Shown: in pieces, positions 34,784 through 43,367 of the stretch
Layout: every line of letters begins with the position of its first letter
Numbering within the stretch: position 1 is the first letter of the stretch
DNA from: Syntrophobacter sp963666995
Lineage (GTDB): Bacteria; Desulfobacterota; Syntrophobacteria; Syntrophobacterales; Syntrophobacteraceae
Length of the DNA stretch: 64,000 nt
Reading direction: 5' to 3'
Assembly: GCA_963666995.1 (NCBI GenBank)
Contig: OY762941.1
Location: 1,550,001 to 1,614,000, forward strand
Notes under the pieces: generated by a model
Told to the model about the DNA's origin: nothing
What the model saw: only the letters and a program-made list of their open reading frames with translations
The model's database searches: none
Translations under genes and position numbers: made by a program

Positions 34784-35041
34784 TCACTTCGTGTGCCCCG
34801 GCAGTTCCAGGGTGGTGCAGGATTTCCCGGGCGCACAGGTTCTGGTCGTTGCACTGGGTGAAGCCCCCTTGCCCGAAGCAGAACCGGAAGAGCCCATGGC
34901 ATAGTTGACCCGGCTTAAGACGCGCTCCATGTCTTCCGCCTGGCATTCTTCGCACTTCATCTCGACCTCCTGCCCCGAAGCGGACAGGATGAATTCCTGG
35001 ATATGGCCGCACTGAGCACACCGAAATTCATAGATAGGCAT
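34784..35041 (-). CDS. FmdB-family zinc-ribbon regulatory protein
   Basis: An 85-residue protein starting MPIYEFRCAQCGHIQEFIL with a second cysteine pair KCEECQ, the zinc ribbon of the FmdB (CxxC_CxxC_SSSS) family. The tail is Ser/Gly-rich with two further Cys. FmdB was named from a formamidase operon regulator; most members have unknown targets. AGGAGAAGAC precedes the ATG. The gaps on both sides (34373-34783 and 35042-35539) hold nothing I can identify. Confidence 0.85.
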   Translation of the reverse strand: MPIYEFRCAQCGHIQEFILSASGQEVEMKCEECQAEDMERVLSRVNYAMGSSGSASGKGASPSATTRTCAPGKSCTTLELPGHTK

Positions 35042-35539
35042 GTCTTCTCCTCACAACCGGATTGTTTCTCCACTCCCCGAAGGACAATCCCGCGATTCAA
35101 CCCAAGCCCGCGGGAAAACGCCTCAATCCGAAAACCTTCCGGGCATCAAACGCCTCGGGGGGAAGGAACCGTCATTTCGAATCATCATAAGTACGCGATT
35201 CTTAACAAATGGGCTAAGAACTGTCAACGGCGTGCAACTCATACGTGCCGAAGCGGCGGGAAAAACCCGGGGCCCGGAAACCGATTTTTCAGCCTGGCCG
35301 GGTTTATCTTGACGGCGCGATAGGGTAGAATTGAGCCTCTTGATTGATACCGGTATCCTCTATCCAGGCAGCCGCCCGCAGACGCCCGTTTTTTTCCGTT
35401 CAGCAGGGATGGTCAAGAAGGCTACCCGCCAGGGATCCATTGCGTTTGAACCGTCATCCGCTCGTCCGGAGCAAGCCGGGTGCGTCCGGGAAAAGCGCAT
35501 ATATTCGGGAAAGACATCCAGTCCGGAGAAAGCCCACAC

Positions 35540-36454
35540 ATGACCGACATCACCAGCATCATCGACAGCCGTCCCACCGAGTGGGATGAAAGTGACTTCC
35601 ACCGGAACTGGTCCGAACTCCTGCGTTCTCTCGTGGGCCAGGGCCAAAACGCCGTTCCTCTGAGACGCATTCAGTTTCAAATGGAGCAAAATTCAACCTA
35701 CCGGGACGTTTCCCTGCGATGGTCCAAAATGACCGGCACCGAGCGTCCGGCCGCCTGGAAAAGACTGCTGCAGGCGGTAGAGGGGACCCTTGGGGAAGTA
35801 TTTCCGGCATGCGTCCAGTGCGGAGAATGCTGCCGAAGAGGCAGCCCCACGCTTCAACTCGAAGACCTTGAACTTCTGCGAAGCGGCAGAATTCCCCTGC
35901 ATCAGGTGGTCACGCTGAGGCGCGGCGAACCGGTCAGGTCTCCTTTCGAGGAGCGGATCTTTGCGCTGGATGAGGAGCGGATCAAGCTCCGGGAAAGACC
36001 GGAGACCCTTGAATGTATCTTCTTCAGCGATGAAATGACTTCCTGTACGATCTACGCGGGCAGGCCTGTCCAGTGCAGAGCGCAGGCATGCTGGGACCCG
36101 AAGCCCGCCGAAGAACTCGCCAAACAGCCGTTTCTGACCCGCGGGGACATCTTCGAAGGGGTCGACCTCCTGCTGGAAATCATCTCGGAACACAACGAAC
36201 GATGCGCCTTCAGTTCATTGGACGCCGCTTTCACTCAACTGATAAAGACCCGTGGGGAAACCGTGGAGGAGGTCCTGAGGCTCCTGGCTTTCGAGGACCA
36301 TTTCAGGGATTTTATCGGCAAGAGACTGAACATTCCGGGTGACTCCCTCGACCTGGTGTTCGGGAGAAGCTTTGCGCACATGGTCCAGCTTTTCGGTTTC
36401 AGGATAGTCGAAGACGCCGATGGGACCCGCTGCCTCGTTCCGGACAAGTCCTGA
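35540..36454 (+). CDS. YkgJ-family cysteine-cluster protein
   Basis: I place the start at ATG 35540; the frame from 35480 adds 20 poor residues. The 304-residue protein has the cysteine cluster CVQCGECCRRGSP near residue 96 and CIFF...CTIYAGRPVQCRAQACW near 165-190, the pattern of YkgJ proteins that bind zinc or an Fe-S cluster. The flanking helical regions are unique. No operon partner. Function unknown. Confidence 0.85.
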   Translation: MTDITSIIDSRPTEWDESDFHRNWSELLRSLVGQGQNAVPLRRIQFQMEQNSTYRDVSLRWSKMTGTERPAAWKRLLQAVEGTLGEVFPACVQCGECCRRGSPTLQLEDLELLRSGRIPLHQVVTLRRGEPVRSPFEERIFALDEERIKLRERPETLECIFFSDEMTSCTIYAGRPVQCRAQACWDPKPAEELAKQPFLTRGDIFEGVDLLLEIISEHNERCAFSSLDAAFTQLIKTRGETVEEVLRLLAFEDHFRDFIGKRLNIPGDSLDLVFGRSFAHMVQLFGFRIVEDADGTRCLVPDKS

Positions 36455-36499
36455 CACGCGTGCCCGCCGTACACGCGCCGCCACAAGGAGGATAATAAA

Positions 36500-36536
36500 A
36501 AAAGCTAACCGGAGGGGCTAGGACCGGTTAGCTTTT
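36500..36536 (+). terminator. Strong hairpin, terminator or attenuator
   Basis: AAAAGCTAACCGG pairs with CCGGTTAGCTTTT over an 11-base loop, a perfect 13-bp stem 45 bp after the YkgJ-like gene. It ends in only four T and is followed by GAGGAGGAAAGAG, TTG and a second hairpin CTTGCAC/GTGCAAG at about 36559-36582. It may terminate the gene upstream or be part of a leader. Confidence 0.55.
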
Positions 36537-36774
36537 GAGGAGGAAAGAGTTGGTTTCTCTTGCACCCAGATGTTAGTGCAAGATGAGTGCCAAATATCCC
36601 GAAAAGGTCTCCGGACGAACACTCGGGCGGATGTACCCAAACCTCCGCCCAATGGACACTCCATTTTCCGTCGCCGAAATCACGCCAATTGGGGCTAATC
36701 GCGCCTTAATAACGCCTTAATCGCGCCAAATCATCTCGGAAGGCGGGAAAGGGAATCGACCGCCGCCGCCGGGA

Positions 36775-38838
36775 TCAGGCCGTTTCGTGAATTGCCTCCC
36801 GCAGTTCCCGAGGATCCGTGATCGGTTTCCTGCAGGAATAGCCTTCACAGACATACGCCGTGGGTCTGCCGTCCAGGGGCCGAAGCCCTTCGGCGAAAGG
36901 AGCCAGCCCGGCAAGCTCTCCGGCTTCGGCATCCTTACCGCTGAAAAGCACCACCTGACCGGGCGTGAAACCGGTTCTCACTATCTTTACCATTTCCGCC
37001 GTGGACTCGTTGCCCAAATCTCCCGCAAGCACGATTTCCCGGTTCGGGCCGATGGAAAAATCCACCGCAACGAGAAATTGAGTGTGAGCGTAAGGAACAT
37101 CCCCGACTATGCCGGCAAACCTCCTGAGCACACGGTCGGCTTTATCTTCCAGCCGGGTGTTGCCCGTCATGCGGGCAAGCCGGAGGAGATTGAGCGCGGC
37201 GACCGAATTGCTCGAGGGCAGGGCTCCATCGTATATTTCCTTGTCCCGCACGATGAGGTTTTCTCCGTCGCCCGCCGTAAAGAAGAAACCTCCCTCCGAT
37301 TCATCCCAGAACAGGTCGATCATCCGCTTCTGAAGTTCGAGCGCCTCTTTCAAATACCTGGCATCAAACGTTGTTTCATAGAACTCGATAAGGCCCCAGA
37401 TGAAGAATGCATAGTCATCCGCGTAAGCCGGGTGGGAGACATCGCCTTGCCTGAAGCGGCGGTAAAGCCTCCCGCCGTCCTTCCTCATGGAACTCAGGAT
37501 GAAGTCCGCCGACGCCGCAGCCGCCCGGGTATATTCGGGGATTCCAAGAACCCGGGCTCCTTTGGCCAGGGCTGCGATCATGAGTCCGTTCCAGGAGGTC
37601 AGGACCTTGTCATCCTTCAAAGGACGGACCCGCCGCCGGCGCGCCTCGAAAAGCTTCTTCACGCCGTCGCCGATCAATTCCGTCACTTCCTGAACGCTCA
37701 GTCCGTATCGCTCCGCAATCAGCGTCCCGGACCTCGGAACATGGGGGATACTCAGAGCGTCCTCGAAGTTCCCGGTTTCCGTAATGTCGAAATACCTGCA
37801 GAAAATTTCGCTGTTCTCCCTGCCCAGGACCTTTTCCACTTCGCCCGGCGTCCAGACATAGAAGAGACCTTCCTTCCCTTCGCTGTCGGCATCCTCGGCA
37901 GAGTAAAAGCCTCCGCCCGGATCAGTCATGTCCCTCAGAACATATTCGAAGATTTCATGGGCAACAGAAGCGTACCGGTCCTTCCCGGTCATCTGGAAGG
38001 CTTCAAGATAGGCCATCGCGATCAGGGCCTGATCGTAGAGCATCTTTTCGAAATGGGGCACCAGCCATTTCTTATCGACGGAATAGCGGTGGAAGCCAAA
38101 GCCGATCTGGTCAAAGATTCCGCCGTCCCTCATGCAGTCGAGGGTTTTTTCGACGAGATCGAGTGCCTCGGAATTTGGATTCCGCCTGTGCCACCTGAGC
38201 AGGAAGTAGAGATGATGAGGGGTCGGAAATTTCGGGGCCGCGCCGAAGCCGCCCCACGTGGGATCGAAGGCCTGCCGGAGCTGGTGGAATGCCTTTTCCA
38301 GAAGCTGCATCCCCGGAACCGATTCCGAGCTTTCTGCCTTCCGCGGCTGAACGGCGCTGGTGATGCGGTTACCGGTGTCCACCACCTTCTCCCGGCTTTT
38401 TCCCCACAAATCGGCAACTTGCCCGATGATCTCCACGAAGCCGGGCATCCCCATCCTGGCAGTCTTCGGGAAATAGCTGCCTGCAAAAAACGCTTTCTTC
38501 TGAGGTGTCATGAAAATCGAAAGCGGCCAGCCGCCGCGTCCCGTCAGCGCCTGGCAGATGGTCATGTAAACCTGGTCGATATCCGGGCGCTCCTCCCGAT
38601 CCACCTTGATGGAAACCATGTGTTCGTTCAAGAGCGCCGCCACCTCCTCATCTTCGAAGGATTCATGCTCCATCACGTGGCACCAGTGGCAGGTCGCATA
38701 CCCTATCGAAAGAAAAATCGGCTTGTCTTCTTCCCCGGCCTTCCTGAAAGCCTCATCTCCCCAGGGGAACCAGTTCACGGGGTTGCCGGCATGCTGGAGA
38801 AGATAGGGGCTCTTCTCCCCGCTCAGACGATTCGGCAT
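36775..38838 (-). CDS. DUF255 thioredoxin-like/glycosidase-fold protein (YyaL type)
   Basis: A 687-residue protein of the YyaL/SPATA20 family. The N-terminal thioredoxin-like domain (1-165) starts MPNRLSGEKSPYLLQHAGNP and contains the redox motif GYATCHWCHVMEHESF. The remaining 500 residues are an (alpha/alpha)6 barrel with FDPTWGGFGAAPKFPTP, DQIGFGFHRYSVD and HFEKMLYDQALI. The family is widespread and its biochemistry unresolved; a redox chaperone or epimerase-like role has been proposed from the folds. Length is as expected. Confidence 0.92.
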   Translation of the reverse strand: MPNRLSGEKSPYLLQHAGNPVNWFPWGDEAFRKAGEEDKPIFLSIGYATCHWCHVMEHESFEDEEVAALLNEHMVSIKVDREERPDIDQVYMTICQALTGRGGWPLSIFMTPQKKAFFAGSYFPKTARMGMPGFVEIIGQVADLWGKSREKVVDTGNRITSAVQPRKAESSESVPGMQLLEKAFHQLRQAFDPTWGGFGAAPKFPTPHHLYFLLRWHRRNPNSEALDLVEKTLDCMRDGGIFDQIGFGFHRYSVDKKWLVPHFEKMLYDQALIAMAYLEAFQMTGKDRYASVAHEIFEYVLRDMTDPGGGFYSAEDADSEGKEGLFYVWTPGEVEKVLGRENSEIFCRYFDITETGNFEDALSIPHVPRSGTLIAERYGLSVQEVTELIGDGVKKLFEARRRRVRPLKDDKVLTSWNGLMIAALAKGARVLGIPEYTRAAAASADFILSSMRKDGGRLYRRFRQGDVSHPAYADDYAFFIWGLIEFYETTFDARYLKEALELQKRMIDLFWDESEGGFFFTAGDGENLIVRDKEIYDGALPSSNSVAALNLLRLARMTGNTRLEDKADRVLRRFAGIVGDVPYAHTQFLVAVDFSIGPNREIVLAGDLGNESTAEMVKIVRTGFTPGQVVLFSGKDAEAGELAGLAPFAEGLRPLDGRPTAYVCEGYSCRKPITDPRELREAIHETA

Positions 38839-38898
38839 TGGTTTGACTCCACTCCCCTCAAATCCGGCTGAGGAGGCATTTCAGGGCAGCGCGCGCGC

Positions 38899-39102
38899 CT
38901 AGCGGGGATCGTTCTTCCCTCCGGAAGCTCTTAACGTGCACTTGCTGAAATCGATTCCCTTCCTGCATCCGGGGCAGACCCTGGTTTTATCGACTTCATC
39001 GGAAAAGATTTCTATTTCTTTTCCGCACTCGGGACACCGGCACTCGAAAGACTTCAGTGTCTTCAGGCTCTCCCACCCCGGACAATGTCTTGGCGTATTC
39101 AT
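38899..39102 (-). CDS. Small zinc-ribbon protein
   Basis: The ATG at 39102 lies 4 bases after GGAGGGG; upstream Met codons have no site. The 67-residue product has two CxxC pairs, CRCPECGKEIEIFSDE and RVCPGCRKGIDFSKC, and an N-terminal RHCPGW. Similar short proteins with this CPGxE...CPxCG pattern are common in sulfate reducers and related anaerobes and have no known function. It sits 63 bp downstream of a second zinc-ribbon gene on the same strand. Confidence 0.8.
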   Translation of the reverse strand: MNTPRHCPGWESLKTLKSFECRCPECGKEIEIFSDEVDKTRVCPGCRKGIDFSKCTLRASGGKNDPR

Positions 39103-39164
39103 CATCCCCTCCGTTTTCCCGTTTGCCAAACCGCCGACCGGTGCCAATCGCACCCGCCGACCGC

Positions 39165-39362
39165 CTAATCCTGGTTTTCGGCCTCTTCTTCCGCTACCAC
39201 CTTGCCCTTGTGCTTGACCCCGCAACTCGGACAGAGGATTTCGATTTCCTCATCCGGACCAATATACTTCTCCCTCATTTCCTCCGCAGGAATAAAACTA
39301 ACGTCGCCGCACGCACATTGCGGGCACTCCCCTCTCACCAGGTACCTTCTTTTCTTCTCCAT
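39165..39362 (-). CDS. Small zinc-ribbon protein
   Basis: The ATG at 39362 follows AAAGGAAAGGAAG. The 65-residue product has CPQCACGDVSF near residue 13 and CPSCGVKHKG near 45, with an acidic tail (EEEAENQD). It is probably a zinc-binding adaptor. It appears to form an operon with the following zinc-ribbon gene. Confidence 0.75.
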   Translation of the reverse strand: MEKKRRYLVRGECPQCACGDVSFIPAEEMREKYIGPDEEIEILCPSCGVKHKGKVVAEEEAENQD

Positions 39363-39462
39363 CTTCCTTTCCTTTCTTAAGCTAATGATTTGCGGCCGCG
39401 ATGTCACTCTTGCGTCCGGAGCGGCGCGCAGCTCTGGTAAGGACACGGAAATGCAATTACTT

Positions 39463-39483
39463 GAACCTGATCTGAGCGATTCC
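39463..39483 (+). repeat. Core of dispersed repeat, copy D
   Basis: GAACCTGATCTGAGCGATTCC matches the core of copy A (one change in AACCTGA-T-TGAGCGATTCC) without the GC-rich arms. Confidence 0.5.
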
Positions 39484-39599
39484 ACAGGAGATGTCACCGG
39501 GGCCGGCATGTCTTCAGTGAATCACACCCGCACCCAGCCTCCCCCCCGCTAAAAGTCAACTCCCCTCCCGTGGACTCCTTCTTTGAATCGATATGCCCA

Positions 39600-39650
39600 T
39601 TTTAAAGTGTTACCCATGTCCTAAAACAAGTGTTACCTATGTCCCCGGTG
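39600..39650. other. GTGTTACCYATGTCC direct repeats, probable IS end remnant
   Basis: AGTGTTACCCATGTCC and AGTGTTACCTATGTCC occur as close direct repeats. This motif is typical of the ends of IS21/IS481-type elements. No transposase remains nearby. Confidence 0.4.
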
Positions 39651-39654
39651 TCTA

Positions 39655-39741
39655 TCCGTCAAGGGGGAGGCGCCGAAAGCCGATTCCCCTCCCCAGGCGG
39701 GAGGGACGAGGAGAGGGGGAAGAAATCGCTCAAATCAGGTT
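39655..39741 (-). repeat. Dispersed GC-rich intergenic repeat, copy C
   Basis: Core AATCGCTCAAATCAGGTT at 39724-39741 and arms TTCCCCTCCCCAGGCGGGAG, same orientation as copy B. It directly precedes the MITE-like element. Confidence 0.65.
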
Positions 39742-39750
39742 GAAGACTCA

Positions 39751-39931
39751 GGACTTGTCCGTAAATAAATCCTTTGTGCTCGCATCCGGCTTTTGGCCCA
39801 CTTCGGCCGCTCCTCAATCGCAAAATCCTCAACGTAGTCCAGCTACGCCTGCGGTTTTGCTCAATCGTCGCGACCAAAATCGGTCTCAAAATCCAGTGCG
39901 ATCCCCAAAAGGCCTATTTACGGACAAGCCC
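39751..39931. mobile_element. 181-bp MITE-like element abutting a stop codon
   Basis: The ends are inverted repeats: GGACTTGTCCGTAAATA at 39751-39767 and TATTTACGGACAAGCCC at 39915-39931 (14-base perfect core). The interior has a second palindrome, AACGTAG-TCCAG-CTACGCC, flanked by AAAATCC and GGTTTT arms, so the whole folds into a long hairpin. There is no coding frame. The right end touches the stop codon (39932-39934) of the peroxiredoxin gene. Confidence 0.75.
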
Positions 39932-40537
39932 TTATTCGAGTTTTCCCAGCTCCCGGATCAGCGTTTCCAGATCGGGTCTTTCATTGATGTCATGCACATC
40001 GATGTATCTCAGGATTCCCTTCTTATCGACGACAAACAAGGCGCGCTCCGACACCCCGTTTGAACGCAGGACCCCGTATTCGGAGGCAACCTTCCCATGC
40101 GGCCAGAAATCGGACAGGACGGGAAACCAGACTCCCCCCATCTGCTGTGTCCAGGCGAACAGCGTCGGGGCGTTGTCCACAGTGACGCCGATCAGGGTGG
40201 CATCATGGTCGTCGAACATGCTCTTCACGATGTTATACCCCGGCCATTGTTCGGAGCACACGGGAGTCCACGCGGCCGGAACGAACGAGATGACCACGTT
40301 CTTTTTCCCGAGATACTGTTTCAAAGAAACCGGGTCGCCGGAAACGGAAGGCAGAGTGAAACCGGGGGCTTTGCCACCCACCTTGAGCCTTGACTTGCTG
40401 TCTATGGGTTTGAGTTTCCCCACCTGGTAGATTTTCCCCTGAAACTGTTCCGAAACAGCGTAGAGAGCCGAAGAAAAGACCAAAAGGAAGATACCGGCGA
40501 TCGTGACGGCCGCCAACCAGGTTCGAACCTTCAACAT
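39932..40537 (-). CDS. Exported AhpC/TSA-type peroxiredoxin-like protein
   Basis: A 201-residue protein with an N-terminal signal or anchor (residues 6-27), then a redoxin domain: APGFTLPSVSGDPVSLKQYL, the peroxidatic motif AAWTPVCSEQWPGY with a single Cys, and ALFVVDKKGILRYIDVHD. The TPVCSEQ form fits the thiol-specific antioxidant/Prx family. It starts 4 bp after a TlpA-like gene, so the two work together outside the cytoplasm, plausibly a reductant-peroxidase pair (inference). Confidence 0.88.
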   Translation of the reverse strand: MLKVRTWLAAVTIAGIFLLVFSSALYAVSEQFQGKIYQVGKLKPIDSKSRLKVGGKAPGFTLPSVSGDPVSLKQYLGKKNVVISFVPAAWTPVCSEQWPGYNIVKSMFDDHDATLIGVTVDNAPTLFAWTQQMGGVWFPVLSDFWPHGKVASEYGVLRSNGVSERALFVVDKKGILRYIDVHDINERPDLETLIRELGKLE

Positions 40538-40541
40538 GGGC

Positions 40542-41135
40542 CTACACTCCTTTCCTCACGGTTGATTTGCTCAGAATCATATCGAGAAACTGTTGCGGAT
40601 CGCCGAAGGCGCCAACCTGCGAGTAAATGACCGTATGCGTTCCGTCGGGTTTGATTTTCAGGACGATAAAATAGGGCGTCCTGACTTCTCCCAGGCGCTT
40701 ATGGATGGAAAAGTCGGCGTCCGGAAAAAGGGGAAACTCAATGCGGTAGAGGTTCCTGAATGCATTGACCTCAAACTGGGAATTCCCTGCTCCGATGCCG
40801 ATAATCTTGACTTTGTCCTTCAGATCGGGCCGCCCGGCAATGATCCGGTAGAGCTGATTCACTACGGGTGCTTCTTTCTGGCAGTACGGGCAGTACATGC
40901 TGAATACTTCGAGAATAACTATCTCCGCGCGGCTCTCGGGGATTTTGAATGACTTGCTCTCCTTCAGCCCCAGGTATTCACGCTCATCGAGCTTCTGCGG
41001 CGTTTGAAGAACGATTTCGGGCAGGACGCCGCCTTCAGGCGGAGGGCCTATGTCCGCCCGGCTTCCGGGCAAACCCGCCACCGCCGCGGCAAGCATGAGG
41101 AACAGAACGAGGATTGCTTTCTCCCGCCATCGCAT
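40542..41135 (-). CDS. TlpA-like exported thioredoxin-fold protein
   Basis: A 197-residue protein with a signal peptide (residues 1-27, ending SRA) and a thioredoxin fold with the redox motif FSMYCPYCQKEAP near residue 80. The later IEFPLFPDADFSIHKRLG and VRTPYFIVLKIKPDG include the cis-Pro. GAGGAGACGG lies upstream. It is the first gene of a two-gene unit with the peroxiredoxin and is preceded by a ferritin-like gene on the same strand. Confidence 0.85.
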   Translation of the reverse strand: MRWREKAILVLFLMLAAAVAGLPGSRADIGPPPEGGVLPEIVLQTPQKLDEREYLGLKESKSFKIPESRAEIVILEVFSMYCPYCQKEAPVVNQLYRIIAGRPDLKDKVKIIGIGAGNSQFEVNAFRNLYRIEFPLFPDADFSIHKRLGEVRTPYFIVLKIKPDGTHTVIYSQVGAFGDPQQFLDMILSKSTVRKGV

Positions 41136-41280
41136 AGTCGACCGTCTCCTCTCATTTTATGCAGGAATTCTTTCTCTTCGCCAAATGCGGTACAGTTTTG
41201 TCACGGGAGGCTTAAATCTTACGGAGCACCGAGGGCGTCTCCCGGTTCAAAGCCGTCTCCGGGAGACGTCCCTTCTTCGG

Positions 41281-41823
41281 TTAACTGAAGGCGCCTGCCC
41301 CATCCAGGTTGTTTCCGGCCTTATCCATAAACCAGTGTTCGGGATCGACATAATAGAATCGCAGATCGGCAAGAACCTTATAATGTTCGCGTTCCTCTTC
41401 GAGAATGCGGTCCAGAAATTCCCGTTCAAACGGGTCTACGGCGTGCTCGCGCTGTTCCGTGTAGAAGGTGATGCTTGCATCTTCCATATGAAGGCCTGTG
41501 TCAATCGCGGCGACATCGTCAAAACAGGCTTTGGGCATTTTTCGCTTCTCTGCTGACATTCGCCTGAGAACGCCCCTCCTGCCGGTATCATCGAGCGGAT
41601 GGAAGCGGCACGCATCCGGAGACACCTCTCCTCTCTTCACTGCTTCATACAGGCTCTGGATGCGGTTGATGTGCTCGGCTTCGGTGTCGAACAGCATTTT
41701 GAAAGTCTCCACCCCGACTTGATCGGGGCAGGCTTTCATCGCTTCGGCATAAAGGGCTTTCTTCTTTTCCTTCATGCTGAGGATGGTGCAAAACAGGTCA
41801 AGTGTTTTATCTCGGGTTGCCAT
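41281..41823 (-). CDS. Ferritin-like (rubrerythrin-type) diiron protein
   Basis: The ATG at 41823 has a very strong site (GAAGGAGGACAACA); the longer frame from 41916 is rejected. The 180-residue protein has diiron-type motifs DTEAEHINRIQSLYE, HMEDASITFYTEQ and EEEREHYKVLADL, which supply the carboxylates and His of a ferritin/rubrerythrin four-helix bundle. There is no rubredoxin tail. With the redoxin pair downstream it suggests an oxidative-stress neighbourhood. Confidence 0.82.
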   Translation of the reverse strand: MATRDKTLDLFCTILSMKEKKKALYAEAMKACPDQVGVETFKMLFDTEAEHINRIQSLYEAVKRGEVSPDACRFHPLDDTGRRGVLRRMSAEKRKMPKACFDDVAAIDTGLHMEDASITFYTEQREHAVDPFEREFLDRILEEEREHYKVLADLRFYYVDPEHWFMDKAGNNLDGAGAFS

Positions 41824-42409
41824 TGTTGTCCTCCTTCGGGGCAAAAAATCCGGCTTTACCCCCCTTGCATTCCGTCTTACGGAAGCCCCTTCCCCCTGAG
41901 CCCTCGGGAACTGCAAAAACCGTGTTTCCGGCTTCTTCGCCGAGGCCGGGGATCAGAGCGATTTCTCAGCTTCTTTCAGCAAAAGCACGACCGTAAACAA
42001 CGTCCTTTATATAAGAATTCCCGCCCGGCATGTCACCATCCCCGGAGATCCATCGCAGCAAGCCCGGAGGTTCCTTTCAACGGTTCGGGATATAAATGAA
42101 GGGTTCACCCATGAATGAGGAACTCCGACCGGCGACACCCGGCCCGGCGCTTCGTCGGATTTTCCCCGATCGGACACGCGGCGGGAGAACGGCTTTTTCC
42201 ATTTTTTAGAGGAGAAAAATCGCGCATCTGCCGATATCCATATTGAGGCAATTCAAGCTCGGTCCCGCTCTCCGGAAAACAGGCCCGGTTTGGATGTTCC
42301 GTCTCTGTGGCGATAGCGGTTTGGGCCTTTTGCGGCGGAGTTGCCGGCAGCATGTTGTACATGAACATAATTTTATTTGACTTTTTCTTTGTGCAAGGCA
42401 AATGCTTAG

Positions 42410-42505
42410 AGCGATCGTTTGAAAAAGGCAAACCATTCGAAAGACTGGGACGCAAAGCTTCTGGCCTAAGTCCAGTTGGATAAGGCAGCAGAGCCGCCGG
42501 GCGAG
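42410..42505 (+). ncRNA. Class I cyclic-di-GMP riboswitch (GEMM-I)
   Basis: The conserved aptamer sequence is present in order: AAAGGCAAACCATTCGAAAG (P1b and the GNRA tetraloop side), CTGGGACGCAAAGC (tetraloop receptor and J2/3), then TTCTGGCCTAAGTCC and TAAGGCAGCAGAGCCGCCGG (P3 and closing part). It is on the plus strand, about 270 bp before the first pilin gene of a six-gene type IV pilus operon, with no other gene between. Cyclic di-GMP binding should control this operon. I did not find an obvious expression-platform terminator. Confidence 0.9.
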
Positions 42506-42567
42506 CACGGTATACCTCCAGCTGTGCATCGTACATCATTCAATCCTATCAAAAGGAAGGATGTGCC

Positions 42568-42663
42568 ATGATGCTTTCTTCAGCCGGACTTCTCTTCTCT
42601 GCAAGAATCCCTTCAAGGTATCCTGCCGCATCGAATCTCTGCACTTTTTTGAAAGGCTTTTAA
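42568..42663 (+). CDS. Possible 31-residue leader ORF after the riboswitch
   Basis: AAAGGAAGG is placed 7 bases before an ATG that opens a 31-codon frame (start MMLSSAGLLFSARIPSR). An alternative ATG at 42561 opens another short frame. The placement between riboswitch and operon is suggestive, but there is no family support. Confidence 0.25.
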   Translation: MMLSSAGLLFSARIPSRYPAASNLCTFLKGF

Positions 42664-42776
42664 CAGGCGCATTGGAATAGAAGGGTCTGCAATCCTTGCC
42701 TGCGGCGGGGCGGACGAGGGAGCTTCCCGGGATTATTCCGGATGAACTTTTCATACCCGTTAACCGGTGAAACAAC

Positions 42777-43328
42777 ATGAAGGCACAAAGAGACAGAGGA
42801 TTCACCCTGGTTGAACTGATGGTGACCGTGGCGCTGATCGCCTTCCTCGGCCTGATCCTCTCCAAGACGTTCAACAGCAGCGCATGGCTGGCTCATTACC
42901 GTTTAAAGGGTGCGGCAAGGGACCTGGCGATAAATCTGCAAAAGGCACGCATGAATGCCATCAAGGAGAACAGGGCCTGGGCCGTGGCGTTTGACACGGG
43001 CGCCGGGACGTATTCTCTTGTAAGCAGCGGAGTCGATATGAGCATCAGCGCCACAGCCGACAACATCGTGGCTGAGACGGTGTCACTTTCGGCATACAAG
43101 AACGGTATCCAATACGGCCGCGCAGGGGTGGGTTCCTCACCGCTGGGAGGCACCATCGGGAACGACGTCACTTTCACCTCAGCCATGGTCACCTTCAGCT
43201 CTAAGGGATTGGCCGACGGCAGCGGCTACTGCTATTTGACCAACGATCAGGGGGCGGTGTTCGCCATCGGGGCGCTGCTGTCCGGCGTCGTCAAGGTCAT
43301 GGAGTGGACCGGATCCAGATGGAAATGA
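42777..43328 (+). CDS. fimT: GspH/FimT-type minor pseudopilin
   Basis: A 183-residue prepilin. The cleavage and methylation site is RG/FTLVELMVTVALIAFL near residue 8, followed by the helix LAHYRLKGAARDLAINLQKARMNA, typical of GspH/FimT. The C-terminal half is beta-rich (VTFTSAMVTFSSKG). It is the first structural gene after the c-di-GMP riboswitch and initiates a minor-pilin set. Confidence 0.88.
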   Translation: MKAQRDRGFTLVELMVTVALIAFLGLILSKTFNSSAWLAHYRLKGAARDLAINLQKARMNAIKENRAWAVAFDTGAGTYSLVSSGVDMSISATADNIVAETVSLSAYKNGIQYGRAGVGSSPLGGTIGNDVTFTSAMVTFSSKGLADGSGYCYLTNDQGAVFAIGALLSGVVKVMEWTGSRWK

Positions 43329-43367
43329 ACTCTGCCTGGAAGCGGTTTTCGGGAACGGGATCAACGC

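Noticed and set aside
36787..38871. 694-codon open frame on the plus strand
   Set aside because: It is antisense to the DUF255 protein gene, lacks family motifs and arises from GC-rich codon usage.
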